Positions 1-7,968 are shown, numbered from the stretch's first letter. The stretch is 33,220 nucleotides of DNA from an uncultured Eubacteriales bacterium (GCA_934636435.1 CAKUAQ010000023.1:1-33220); one strand, 5' to 3'. Made by a program: numbers and translations. The notes: generated by a model from the sequence alone, not told the origin.

Positions 1-620
1 TAATCGTCTCCCACATACACCATCTGGTCATGGGCAAGTCCTTTCTCCCGGCAATACCGTTCCAGCGCATGGCGTTTGTTGTAGGGCATGGGTGCCATAT
101 CGAAGGAGGAGGAGCCGCCGATGACCACGTTGTATTCGGGGAAGGCTTCCCGGACCTGTGCATAGATCCTGCGCCGTTTTGCGCGGTCGGGATCGAAGGC
201 CAGCTTTTCCCGGATCGGAGCTTTGGTGCCCAGCAGCGGAAAAGTGATGCAGCCGGAGGAATGATATTCCACAGTATCTCCGACGTATTCCGTATAGCCG
301 AAACGTTGGCGCAGGAGGGTGATCCTCCGTTCCGCAGCGTCTTTATCGCAGGGGACGACGATATTCTCAATCAGCTCCATGTCGTTCGTCTCCGGGTCGT
401 AGCGAGCGGTCTGCATCCCGTAGTTTCCGATGATGTCGATGGGATACCGGTTCATCTGCTCAAAGATGCGGCGGCACATACCGGCGCCCACCATGATCAG
501 TGTATAGCGCTCCCGCAGTTTGTCCAGCACGGCTTTGTTTTGCGCATCCAGCGGCGTTTTGTGCTGCGTCAGGGTGCCGTCCAGATCAAAAGCGACCAGT
601 TTCACGTCGGAATGTATCAT
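1..620 (-). CDS. HAD-superfamily (type IIB) phosphatase, 3' end beyond the window
   Basis: Reading the minus strand from 620 gives an open frame to the window edge, so the C-terminus is missing. The N-terminus carries the HAD nucleophile motif FDLDGT (residues 11-16, Asp12 and Asp14). The later stretch SSFDMAPMPYNKRHAL supplies the conserved lysine of the C2B-cap (Cof/phosphomannomutase-like) subgroup, and the visible sequence ends in VYVGDD, the acidic metal-binding motif. Family knowledge: a Mg-dependent cytosolic phosphatase or phosphomutase acting on sugar phosphates. The start at 620 has AAAGGA eight bases upstream; an in-frame ATG at 626 sits too close to that site. It is divergent from a DeoR-type regulator and near a ribokinase, which suggests sugar-phosphate metabolism. 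The exact substrate cannot be read from sequence. Confidence 0.85.
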   Translation of the reverse strand, partial: MIHSDVKLVAFDLDGTLTQHKTPLDAQNKAVLDKLRERYTLIMVGAGMCRRIFEQMNRYPIDIIGNYGMQTARYDPETNDMELIENIVVPCDKDAAERRITLLRQRFGYTEYVGDTVEYHSSGCITFPLLGTKAPIREKLAFDPDRAKRRRIYAQVREAFPEYNVVIGGSSSFDMAPMPYNKRHALERYCREKGLAHDQMVYVGDD

Positions 621-672
621 ACACATCGTCCTTTACAAGAAGCGTTTTCTATGCTAATATTAGTCCAAATGG

Positions 673-766
673 CGCAAATACGCAAGTGGCGGCGTGTTTA
701 TTGCGCAAATTGAGCGTATTACCAGGGTGGATCATGCATATTCTGCCCATTATGCGCATTTTTGCG
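673..766. promoter_or_regulatory. Candidate operator repeats between the HAD and DeoR genes
   Basis: The divergent intergenic region holds three related words: GCGCAAATACGC at 673-683, GCGCAAATTGAGCG at 703-716, and GCGCATTTTTGCG at 754-766, which is close to the first on the other strand. DeoR-family repressors often bind several short repeats near their own gene. That these are the operators is inference; no clear -35/-10 pair stands out here. Confidence 0.25.
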
Positions 767-786
767 AAAGAGGAGAGGCGGACATT

Positions 787-1476
787 ATGATAAAGGACGA
801 ACGGAAAAACCAATTGCTGAAGCTGATCGGCCGGACCGGATACATCAAGGTCAACGAGCTGGCCGCCAAGATATACACCAGTCCGTCCACCGTGCGTCGC
901 AATCTGTCGGAGCTGGAAAAAATGGGGCTGATCCGGCGGGTGAGCGGGGGCGCCGAGCTGCGCAGTGACAGCCTTGAGGTGCCGATGCAGCTGCGGTATA
1001 AGAAGAATCATGAGCAGAAAACGCTCATTGCGGAGCGGGCGGCGGAGTATCTCAAGGACGATACCGTGGTGTTTATCGACGGCTCCTCTACCTGTCTGCA
1101 TATGGTGCCTTTCATCAGCCAGCATAAGAATATCACGGTGTATACCAACGGCGTGGAGATCTGCTCCCAGCTGTGCCGGACGGATATCAACGTGTATTGC
1201 GTGGGCGGTGAGCTGCTGCCGCGTTCGCTGGCGTTTGCCGGGGAATATGCCATCCGCATGGTGCAGAGCGTGTATTTCGATGCGCTGTTCTTTTCCTGCA
1301 GCGGCTTCTCCGACGGCATGGTCACGGATTATTCGGAAAAGGAGGCGCATCTGCGCCGGGCGCTGATCCGCCAGTCCAAGGAGAAGTATTTCCTGTGCGA
1401 CCACAGCAAGATCGGAAAACGCCACAGCTATATCATCTGCAATGAGAACGACATTACAGAGATCATCACCGAATGA
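787..1476 (+). CDS. DeoR/GlpR-family transcriptional regulator
   Basis: A 229-aa protein. Residues 1-57 form the DeoR winged helix, with the recognition stretch SPSTVRRNLSELEKMGLIRR and the wing ending RVSGGAEL. The rest is the DeoR C-terminal sensor (ISOCOT fold), recognisable in IAERAAEYLKDDTVVFIDGS and TNGVEI, which in this family binds phosphorylated sugars or polyols. The start at 787 follows AGGAGAGG with normal spacing; upstream in-frame starts lack a ribosome site. It lies between a HAD phosphatase and a ribokinase and probably represses them until a sugar phosphate accumulates. The ligand is unknown. Confidence 0.9.
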   Translation: MIKDERKNQLLKLIGRTGYIKVNELAAKIYTSPSTVRRNLSELEKMGLIRRVSGGAELRSDSLEVPMQLRYKKNHEQKTLIAERAAEYLKDDTVVFIDGSSTCLHMVPFISQHKNITVYTNGVEICSQLCRTDINVYCVGGELLPRSLAFAGEYAIRMVQSVYFDALFFSCSGFSDGMVTDYSEKEAHLRRALIRQSKEKYFLCDHSKIGKRHSYIICNENDITEIITE

Positions 1477-1509
1477 CCGGAAAAGGGGATGCACATCTAA
1501 AGCGTCCAC

Positions 1510-1538
1510 TTGCGAAACGGCGGAGGTTCTGCTATAAT
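1510..1538 (+). promoter_or_regulatory. Sigma-A promoter of the ribokinase gene
   Basis: TTGCGA (1510-1515), a 17-bp spacer, then TATAAT (1533-1538) with an extended TGC just before it. Transcription would start near 1545, leaving a leader of about 125 nt before the ribokinase, in which no known riboswitch was recognised. Confidence 0.75.
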
Positions 1539-1671
1539 GCGTTTCGAAGTCGTGACGAATGACCGCAGCGGCTGTTTGTGTGGGAGTGCGGTTTGTCTGG
1601 TGCGGTGTGTGAACCGGGATGCCATTTTTTCGTAAATTAACCGACGGCTGAGCCGAGGGAGGAAAAACAGT

Positions 1672-2568
1672 ATGCAGGTATTATGCTTTGGATCGCTGAA
1701 TGTGGATCATGTGTATGCGGTATCGCATTTTGTTCAGGCGGGGGAGACCCTGTCCTCGACTTCGCTCCACAGCGGCTGCGGCGGCAAGGGCCTGAACCAG
1801 ACGATTGCGCTGGCGCGGGCCGGGGTGCCGGTGCGGCACGCCGGTCTGGTAGGGGCGGACGACACACTGCTGCGGCCGCTGCTGGAGGAGAACGGAGTGG
1901 ATACCACCTTTGTGCGCACGGCGGAGGTGCCCAGCGGCCACGCCATCATTCAGGTGGACGCAGAGGGACAGAACTGCATTCTGTTGTACAGCGGGGCGAA
2001 TCATGCGCTGACTCCGGCTTTCATCCGGGAGGTGCTGGACACGTTGGAGCCGGGGGACATCCTCCTGCTGCAAAACGAGGTGAACCGGGTGGACGAGTTG
2101 ATCCGGGAGGGCGCTGCCCGGGGATTGCGGATCGCCCTCAATCCGGCGCCCATCACCCCGGAGCTGGCACAGGTGCCCATGGAGCTGGTGGAGTGGCTGT
2201 TCGTAAACGAAACCGAGGGAGCGGCGCTGTCCGGCGAGACGGAGAGTGCCCGCGTTATGGCGGCGCTGCGGCAAAAGTACCCCCGCACAACGGTGGTGCT
2301 GACGCTGGGCGGCGACGGAGTTTTGGCGGAGAATGCGCAGGAATCCGTACAGCAGCCGGCGCTTTCGGTGCCGGTGGTGGATACCACGGCGGCCGGCGAT
2401 ACCTTCGTGGGGTATTTTCTGGCGGCGGTGCGCGCGGGCGCTGATCTGACCGCCGCGCTGCAAACCGCCACGACCGCAGCGGCTTTGACGGTATCCCGTG
2501 CGGGCGCGGCCGGCTCGATCCCCCGGATGGACGAGGTTGAGGCGTACCGGGCGGCACACTTTGAATGA
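1672..2568 (+). CDS. rbsK: Ribokinase / PfkB-family sugar kinase
   Basis: A 298-aa protein, normal for ribokinase. The N-terminal PfkB signature GCGGKGLNQ is at residues 35-43 and the C-terminal signature DTTAAGDTF at 237-245, with Asp243 as the expected catalytic base. It would phosphorylate ribose or a related pentose or nucleoside at the 5-OH with ATP, in the cytosol. The ATG at 1672 follows GAGGGAGG. It has its own promoter and ends before a strong hairpin, so it is probably monocistronic, next to a DeoR regulator and a HAD phosphatase. No ribose transporter or rbsD is nearby, so substrate specificity within the PfkB family is only likely. Confidence 0.88.
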   Translation: MQVLCFGSLNVDHVYAVSHFVQAGETLSSTSLHSGCGGKGLNQTIALARAGVPVRHAGLVGADDTLLRPLLEENGVDTTFVRTAEVPSGHAIIQVDAEGQNCILLYSGANHALTPAFIREVLDTLEPGDILLLQNEVNRVDELIREGAARGLRIALNPAPITPELAQVPMELVEWLFVNETEGAALSGETESARVMAALRQKYPRTTVVLTLGGDGVLAENAQESVQQPALSVPVVDTTAAGDTFVGYFLAAVRAGADLTAALQTATTAAALTVSRAGAAGSIPRMDEVEAYRAAHFE

Positions 2569-2663
2569 GTCCGGTTCCTTTTAGACGGTAAGATCCTTTT
2601 AACAGGTATCGAAAACGGATGGTCCCATCCTCTGGGGCTGTATGACCGCTTTCAAATAAGCAC

Positions 2664-2698
2664 AGCGACCCCCGACCGAATCCCGGTCGGGGGTCGCT
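2664..2698. terminator. Hairpin terminator between rbsK and the feo operon
   Basis: A perfect 15-bp stem, AGCGACCCCCGACCG with its complement, around a 5-nt loop. The T-tract is weak on both strands (CTTATG on plus). It sits between convergent rbsK and feo transcripts, so it probably serves both. Confidence 0.7.
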
Positions 2699-2766
2699 CT
2701 TATGCTGCGATCACAGGCTATCCTGTCGGACGCACACGGTTTCATGTGCGCCGCGGCAGGCAACCG

Positions 2767-2952
2767 TCATTTTTCTTGATGGGGTCTGCTATGGCAGGAG
2801 CCGGACAGGGCACAATTTGCGCAATTGCATCCACAGGACGATTTGCCCTGCTTTTTGTTTTTCCTCAGTCCTGCGATGATTCCGGCGACAATACCGCCGA
2901 GAATCAGCAGAACCAGTATCGTTCCCCAGTTTGCAGCAAGCCACGCAAGCAT
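2767..2952 (-). CDS. FeoB-associated Cys-rich membrane peptide
   Basis: A 61-aa protein with one N-terminal membrane segment (about residues 8-29, ILVLLILGGIVAGIIAGL), a short basic stretch, and a Cys-rich tail with the pattern CGCNCANC followed by SCH. It matches the small FeoB-associated family (Pfam FeoB_associated). It lies 22 nt downstream of feoB on the same strand and is the last gene of the operon. Its role is not firmly established in the family; the cysteines suggest metal handling at the cytosolic exit of FeoB (inference). Confidence 0.85.
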   Translation of the reverse strand: MLAWLAANWGTILVLLILGGIVAGIIAGLRKNKKQGKSSCGCNCANCALSGSCHSRPHQEK

Positions 2953-2974
2953 TGTTACCGCTCCCTTTCTTGTA

Positions 2975-5479
2975 TCAGACCTTCTGGGTCAGCTTCGTTG
3001 CCTCTGTGTACTTCTTAACGAACAGCATATAGATGATCAGGCCGAGGGCCGCCAGCGCAAAGATCAGGCCGATCACATTGAGATGGCCGGTGAAAACTCC
3101 GCCGAACTGGTTGATCATCAGGGAGATCAGATAGGCGAATCCGCACTGATATCCGATGGCGAACCAGGTCCACTTGGCGTTGTTCATCTCCCGCTTGATG
3201 GCGCCGATAGCCGCAAAGCAGGGAGCGCAGAGCAGGTTGAACACCAGGAAGGAGTAGCCGGTGATGCCGGTGAAGGCCTGCGCGATGTTCTGGTACACAG
3301 TTCCGTCGCCGCCGCCATAGAGGATACCCAGAGTGCCCACGATGTTCTCCTTAGCCACAAGACCGGTGATGGAGGCCACGGCAGCCTGCCAGTTGCCCCA
3401 GCCCAGGGGCTTAAAGATCCAGGCGACGACACCGCCGATGGCAGCCAGGATGGAATAGTCGATCTCGCTCTCGTCCAGCATACGGAATGTGCCGTCCACC
3501 CAGCCGAAGTAGGTGGTGAACCAGACGAAGATGGTGGAAAGCAGGATGATGGTGCCGGCCTTCTTGATGAAGGACCAGCCGCGCTCCCACATGCTGCGGA
3601 GCACATTGCCCAGAGTGGGCCAGTGGTAAGCAGGCAGCTCCATAACGAAGGGAGCAGGCTCGCCGGAGAACATCTTGGTCTTCTTCAGCATGATGCCGGA
3701 GATGATGATAGCGGCCATACCGATGAAGTAAGCGGAGGTGGAGACCAGAGCGCTGCCGCCAAACAGGGCACCGGCGATCATGGCGATGAAGGGCACCTTC
3801 GCGCCGCAGGGGATAAAGGTGGTGGTCATGATCGTCATACGACGGTCACGCTCATTTTCGATCGTCCGGCTGGCCATGATACCGGGCACGCCGCAACCCA
3901 CACCGATGAGCATGGGAATGAAGGATTTACCGGACAGACCAAATTTACGGAACACACGGTCCAATACGAAAGCGATACGCGCCATGTAGCCGCAGGCCTC
4001 CAGGAATGCCAGCATCAGGAACAGCACCAGCATCTGCGGCACAAAGCCCAGCACCGCGCCCACACCGGCTACGATGCCGTCCAGCACGAGTCCCTTGACC
4101 CAGTCGGCCGCACTGAGGGCATCCAGCCCGTTTTCCACCAGCACCGGAATGCCGGGCACCCACACGCCGTAATCCGCCGGATCCGGCGCCGCAAATTCGC
4201 TGTTCTCCTCAAAGTACTTCACAGCCTCCTGATAGGTGACCGGGATGTACTCTGCCTTCTTATCGTCCTTTACCGAGGCGGGAATCTCGGAGTAGTACAC
4301 CGACATATCCGATTGTGCCAGCGTTTCCTCGTCCTCCACCGTGACGGTGCCCACCGCATTGGCGGAGTCGGGCTGGAAGCTCTTGATCTCATCCAGCGCT
4401 GCCGTCGCGTCAAAGTCCTCTGCCTCCGGATCGACCTCTACGAAACCATTGATAGCATTCAGAGCATTGCTGTATTCATCCGACGCATCGCCATAAGCGG
4501 AAGAACCGATACCCAGCAGATGCCAGCCGTCGCCGAACAGGCCATCGTTGGCCCAATCGGTCGCCGGGGCGCCCACGGCCACCATGGCGACCCAATACAC
4601 CAGGAACATAACCGCCGCGAAGATGGGCAGACCCAGCCAGCGGCTGGTCACGACCCGGTCGATCTTATCGGAGGTGGAGAGACTGCCGACATTCTTCTTC
4701 TTGTAGCAGGACTTGATGACCTCGGCTATGTACACATAGCGCTCGTTGGTGATGATGCTCTCCGCATCGTCGTCCAGCTCGGCCTCCGCCGCCTGAATGT
4801 CCTTTTCGATATGAGCCAGCGTATCCGCCGGGATCTGCAATTTTTCCAGCACCTTGTCGTCCCGCTCGAACACCTTGATGGCGTACCAGCGCTGCTGCTC
4901 CTCCGGCAGATCGTGCAGGGTGGCCTCCTCGATATGCGCGATGGCGTGCTCAACAGGGCCGGAGAAGGTGTGCATCGGCACCGTCTTGCCGTTCTTCGCC
5001 GCATGGATGGCCGCTTCGGCGGCCTCCATGATGCCGGTGCCCTTCAGCGCCGAGATCTCCATCACCGGGCAGCCGAGCAGCTTCCCGAGCTGTGCGGTGT
5101 CGATCTTATCGCCGTTCTTACGGACCACGTCCATCATGTTGATGGCGATCACCACGGGGATGCCCAGCTCGGTGAGCTGGGTGGTCAGATACAGGTTTCT
5201 CTCCAGGTTCGTGCCGTCGATGATGTTCAGAATGGCATCCGGACGCTCACCGATCAGGTAATTCCGGGCTACGACCTCCTCCAGCGTGTAGGGGGACAGG
5301 GAATAGATGCCGGGAAGGTCGGTGATGGTGACGCCATCGTGCTTCTTCAGCTTGCCTTCCTTCTTCTCAACGGTGACGCCCGGCCAGTTGCCGACAAACT
5401 GGTTCGAGCCGGTCAGGGAGTTGAACAGGGTCGTTTTACCGCTGTTCGGGTTGCCCGCAAGGGCAATTCTCAGTTCCAT
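2975..5479 (-). CDS. feoB: Ferrous iron transporter FeoB
   Basis: An 834-aa protein. The N-terminal G domain has G1 GNPNSGKT (9-16), G3 DLPG (54-57), G4 NMMD (114-117) and G5 SALKGTG (143-149), followed by a helical GDI-like spacer to about 275. The rest is the FeoB membrane domain with two Gate-type regions; GCGVPGIMASRTIEN and APFVMELPAYHWP are typical. Family role: Fe2+ uptake across the cytoplasmic membrane. The start at 5479 has AAAGGA eight bases upstream, whereas the in-frame ATG at 5488 overlaps that site. An acidic insert of about 120 residues (about 318-440) sits after the first membrane segment and probably faces outside. feoA genes lie upstream and the Cys-rich peptide downstream. 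Confidence 0.97.
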   Translation of the reverse strand: MELRIALAGNPNSGKTTLFNSLTGSNQFVGNWPGVTVEKKEGKLKKHDGVTITDLPGIYSLSPYTLEEVVARNYLIGERPDAILNIIDGTNLERNLYLTTQLTELGIPVVIAINMMDVVRKNGDKIDTAQLGKLLGCPVMEISALKGTGIMEAAEAAIHAAKNGKTVPMHTFSGPVEHAIAHIEEATLHDLPEEQQRWYAIKVFERDDKVLEKLQIPADTLAHIEKDIQAAEAELDDDAESIITNERYVYIAEVIKSCYKKKNVGSLSTSDKIDRVVTSRWLGLPIFAAVMFLVYWVAMVAVGAPATDWANDGLFGDGWHLLGIGSSAYGDASDEYSNALNAINGFVEVDPEAEDFDATAALDEIKSFQPDSANAVGTVTVEDEETLAQSDMSVYYSEIPASVKDDKKAEYIPVTYQEAVKYFEENSEFAAPDPADYGVWVPGIPVLVENGLDALSAADWVKGLVLDGIVAGVGAVLGFVPQMLVLFLMLAFLEACGYMARIAFVLDRVFRKFGLSGKSFIPMLIGVGCGVPGIMASRTIENERDRRMTIMTTTFIPCGAKVPFIAMIAGALFGGSALVSTSAYFIGMAAIIISGIMLKKTKMFSGEPAPFVMELPAYHWPTLGNVLRSMWERGWSFIKKAGTIILLSTIFVWFTTYFGWVDGTFRMLDESEIDYSILAAIGGVVAWIFKPLGWGNWQAAVASITGLVAKENIVGTLGILYGGGDGTVYQNIAQAFTGITGYSFLVFNLLCAPCFAAIGAIKREMNNAKWTWFAIGYQCGFAYLISLMINQFGGVFTGHLNVIGLIFALAALGLIIYMLFVKKYTEATKLTQKV

Positions 5480-5515
5480 GATTCTCATCCTTTCTGCTCA
5501 GGCGAGCTTTGAACG

Positions 5516-5531
5516 ATTAGCGTTGGCTAAC
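5516..5531. promoter_or_regulatory. Third iron-box-like palindrome, just upstream of feoB
   Basis: ATTAGCGTTGGCTAAC has the same 5-6-5 layout (RTTAG-N6-CTAAC) as the two boxes at the operon promoter, with one outer base changed. It lies in the 91-nt gap between feoA and feoB, 37-52 nt before the feoB start. No good promoter accompanies it. It could be an internal operator or, as RNA, a short hairpin (TTAGC/GCTAA). Confidence 0.4.
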
Positions 5532-5570
5532 CGCAGCCTGAAAAAAATAGGGCTTGCGCCGGGTGTGCCA

Positions 5571-5792
5571 TTATTCCACTTCGATCATTTCGGCGTCCGC
5601 CTTACGAATGGATAATTCGTAATTGCGCACGGTCACTTCGATGGGATCGCCCAGAGGCGCCACCTTACGGACATAGACGGCAGTGCCTTTTGTAATGCCC
5701 ATGTCCATGATGCGGCGTTTGACGGCTCCCTCGCCGTGGAGCTTGACGACCTTGGCGGTCGCGCCCACCTTAACATCTCTGAGTGTGTTCAC
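5571..5792 (-). CDS. feoA: FeoA domain protein (feoB-proximal copy)
   Basis: A 73-aa protein of FeoA type: an SH3-like fold with RRIMDMGITKGTAVYV in the middle and VRNYELSIRKADAEMIEV at the end. FeoA proteins are small cytosolic partners needed for FeoB-dependent Fe2+ uptake. The start codon is GTG at 5790-5792, chosen because GGAGG lies seven bases upstream. It is the second of two tandem feoA genes, 33 nt after the first and 91 nt before feoB. Confidence 0.93.
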   Translation of the reverse strand: MNTLRDVKVGATAKVVKLHGEGAVKRRIMDMGITKGTAVYVRKVAPLGDPIEVTVRNYELSIRKADAEMIEVE

Positions 5793-5825
5793 AGATATTC
5801 CTCCTTCTCAATGAAATTGCTTTGT

Positions 5826-6038
5826 CTATACCATGATCTTCCTTGCCAGCTCATCGCTGAGGGCAACACGGGACTCCTTGACCTTGACGATCACGTTTCC
5901 GCTGAGCATACTGACGATACTGACCTCGCCGCCCACATTGAAACCCAGATTCTCAAGGTGCTTCTTGACTTCGGGTGTGCCGCCGATCCTCTTCACGATC
6001 TGCGGTGCGCCCACGTCGGCAAAATTAAGAGGTATCAT
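5826..6038 (-). CDS. feoA: FeoA domain protein (promoter-proximal copy)
   Basis: A 70-aa FeoA-type protein with HLENLGFNVGGEVSIVS and ESRVALSDELARKIMV. The ATG at 6038 follows GGAGGGAG; longer in-frame starts run into the promoter region and lack a ribosome site. It diverges from the second feoA in sequence, so the pair is not a recent duplication. First gene of the feoA-feoA-feoB-peptide operon, with a leader of about 75 nt after the predicted transcription start. Two FeoA proteins with one FeoB is common in Clostridia; their division of work is unknown. Confidence 0.93.
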   Translation of the reverse strand: MIPLNFADVGAPQIVKRIGGTPEVKKHLENLGFNVGGEVSIVSMLSGNVIVKVKESRVALSDELARKIMV

Positions 6039-6096
6039 ACGTCTCCCTCCTGCACGGTATGGATCGGTCCCCGATGGCAAACGGCGCGGGAACCGG

Positions 6097-6112
6097 GTTA
6101 GCACCACCTAAC
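6097..6112. promoter_or_regulatory. Iron-box palindrome 1 (start-site proximal), feo operon
   Basis: GTTAGCACCACCTAAC, an inverted repeat GTTAG-N6-CTAAC. It matches box 2 at 14 of 16 positions when read on the other strand. It covers the predicted transcription start of the feo operon. The half-sites resemble the TTAGG...CCTAA boxes of DtxR/IdeR-type metalloregulators, so iron-dependent repression is the likely function. Confidence 0.7.
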
Positions 6113-6120
6113 TGTCATAC

Positions 6121-6149
6121 ATTATAGTTAGGTGTCGCTAACTTGTCAA
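6121..6149 (-). promoter_or_regulatory. Sigma-A promoter of the feo operon
   Basis: On the minus strand, TTGACA (6149-6144), a 17-bp spacer and TATAAT (6126-6121), both perfect consensus. The predicted start is near 6114, with feoA beginning at 6038. Confidence 0.88.
6127..6142. promoter_or_regulatory. Iron-box palindrome 2 (in the promoter spacer), feo operon
   Basis: GTTAGGTGTCGCTAAC occupies all but one base of the spacer between -35 and -10 of the feo promoter. Its centre is 30 bp, about three helical turns, from the centre of box 1, which would let two repressor dimers sit on one face of the DNA. Confidence 0.7.
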
Positions 6150-6753
6150 GCCCTTTTTGTCAAAAAAACGGATATTTTTTTTGCGGCTTGCAGATGTATG
6201 AAATATTGTATAAACTTGTCACCGCTGTACGGTCGGAGTTCAGACAAAATTGCCGGAGTATGTAGGATAAAGCCACAGAACAGCAGGCAAATACAGGCTG
6301 CGGGAGATGCCGGAACCGAAAGGTGAGGCTGCGTGATCGTATACGAATGCAGAGGGGATAGGGTGCCATGTCGGAGCATGCCCCGACATGACGTTTTGGA
6401 ACGGGAGATAAGAGACAGCTCCAGGCAGAGTTGTGTCCGGTCGGTGAGTGAGCGGGTTTGGCGCAGGGCTGCCACCGGCGACATCGCAAAAGCACTTTAG
6501 GGACAGTGCCGCGTCAGGCGCAGCGGTCGTCCGACAAAGGGACTGCCATACCATCGGAACGCGCGCAGTCTTCATTGCCGCGCCGCGTGGGTACCCGGAG
6601 GCGGGGAAGGAGCCGGGGCGGCTGCTTTGGCTGCGCGGGCGTTGCGCCCGGGAAAAGGTGGGCCGCGATCCATTCAGCGAATGGGGGCAATGTAGTCCCT
6701 CGGGATAGTGGATGACAATGTAGTCCCGACACAGCCGGGGATCACCGCATAAC
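6150..6753. other. Long intergenic region without a recognised gene
   Basis: No frame here has both a plausible ribosome site and protein-like composition; the longest (minus strand, 6240-6755) looks like GC-driven chance. Visible structure: a hairpin at 6367-6390 (CATGTCGG stem, 8-nt loop), a 6-bp hairpin at 6636-6650, and a 12-bp direct repeat CAATGTAGTCCC at 6688-6699 and 6716-6727. A weak plus-strand promoter-like pair (TTGCAG 6188, TATAAA 6209, spacer only 15) precedes it. An unknown RNA is possible; none of the common ones (RNase P, tmRNA, 6S, SRP) was recognised. Confidence 0.4.
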
Positions 6754-6790
6754 AAAAAATCGTCCCGCTGTTCTCACAAACAGCGGGACG
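6754..6790 (-). terminator. Intrinsic terminator of the sugar-ABC ATPase gene
   Basis: Minus strand: a perfect 12-bp stem (CGTCCCGCTGTT and complement, 6761-6790) with a 6-nt loop, followed by ATTTTTTG. It lies 36 nt after the stop of the ATPase gene. Confidence 0.92.
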
Positions 6791-6825
6791 ACTGAATAAT
6801 CCGATAGGATCGATTCCGCCACCGA

Positions 6826-7968
6826 TCAGTTGCAGATGGTGCGCTCGGTGTCCTTGTCGAAGATGTGGATCTTGGTGTTCTCCAGCGCGATCTCGATCTC
6901 GTCGCCGGGATGCGCCGTGGAGGTGGGCTCCACGCGAGCGGTGAAGTCAAAGCCTTCCACATTCACATACAGGAAGGTCTCGGCGCCCATCATTTCGGTG
7001 ACTTCCACGTTGGCTTTCACCTTGCAGTCGGCGAACTCTTCCAGCAGACGAGGCTCGTCGTGTACATCCTCGGGACGGATACCCATGATCACCGTCTTGC
7101 CCACATACTCGTCCATGCCCTTGCCCTCGGTCTTGGCGGCGGGCAGCGGAATCTGATACTTGACACCGCGCTTGGTCTTGGTATCCTCGGAGCCGAACTC
7201 CACATAGAAGCCTTTGTCGTTCTTGCCCAGCACAGACTCGATGAAGTTCATCTGGGGGCTGCCGATGAAGCCGGCCACGAACATATTGCAGGGCAGATCA
7301 TACAGATGCTGCGGGGTATCCACCTGCTGGATCAGACCATCCTTCATGACCACAATCCGGTCGGCCATGGTCATAGCCTCGGTCTGATCGTGGGTCACGT
7401 AGATGAAGGTGGTGCCCAGCTTCTGGTGCAGTTTGGACAGCTCGGTACGCATCTGCGCACGCAGCTTGGCATCCAAGTTGGACAGCGGCTCATCCAGCAG
7501 GAACACCTTCGGCTCACGCACGATGGCGCGGCCCAGAGCCACACGCTGACGCTGACCGCCGGACAGAGCCTTCGGCTTACGATCCAGCAGGTGAGCGATA
7601 TCCAGAATGCGGGCGGCCTCTTCCACGCGGCGCTTGATCTCATCCTTGGGGGTCTTGCGCAGCTTCAGGCCGAAGGCCATGTTATCGAACACGGTCATAT
7701 GGGGATACAGGGCGTAGTTCTGGAACACCATGGCGATGTCCCGATCCTTGGGGGCTACGTCATTAACCAGCCGGTCGCCGATGTACAGCTCGCCGGAGGA
7801 GATCTCCTCCAGACCGGCAATCATACGCAGGGTGGTGGATTTACCGCAGCCGGACGGACCGACCATGATGACAAATTCCTTGTCCTTGATCTCCAGATTG
7901 AAATCGGTGACGGCAACCACACCGCCGGGGTACTTTTTGTAGATGTTCTTCAAAGACAGACTGGCCAT
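6826..7968 (-). CDS. Sugar ABC transporter ATP-binding protein (MsmX/UgpC/MalK type)
   Basis: A 380-aa ATPase of the CUT1 sugar-importer class. Walker A GPSGCGKST (37-45), Q-loop Gln83, signature LSGGQ (135-139), Walker B VFLLDE (155-160), D-loop SNLD (163-166) and switch His193 are all present. The C-terminal region (about 240-380) is the regulatory OB-fold domain, recognisable in GIRPEDV and ARVEPTSTAHPGD. It would energise uptake of oligosaccharides or related solutes at the inner membrane face. No permease or binding-protein genes adjoin it, so it is probably a shared ATPase serving several transporters, as MsmX does in Bacillus. The ATG at 7968 follows GGAGG at ten bases. Confidence 0.92.
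   Translation of the reverse strand: MASLSLKNIYKKYPGGVVAVTDFNLEIKDKEFVIMVGPSGCGKSTTLRMIAGLEEISSGELYIGDRLVNDVAPKDRDIAMVFQNYALYPHMTVFDNMAFGLKLRKTPKDEIKRRVEEAARILDIAHLLDRKPKALSGGQRQRVALGRAIVREPKVFLLDEPLSNLDAKLRAQMRTELSKLHQKLGTTFIYVTHDQTEAMTMADRIVVMKDGLIQQVDTPQHLYDLPCNMFVAGFIGSPQMNFIESVLGKNDKGFYVEFGSEDTKTKRGVKYQIPLPAAKTEGKGMDEYVGKTVIMGIRPEDVHDEPRLLEEFADCKVKANVEVTEMMGAETFLYVNVEGFDFTARVEPTSTAHPGDEIEIALENTKIHIFDKDTERTICN

Noticed and set aside
2825..5512. Long plus-strand ORF over feoB
   Set aside because: It is antisense to an intact feoB with all G motifs; His/Gln/Asp-rich composition is typical of the reverse strand of GC-rich genes.
6240..6755. 171-aa minus-strand ORF in the intergenic region
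   Set aside because: No ribosome site, Pro/Ser/Arg-rich chance composition, no domain.
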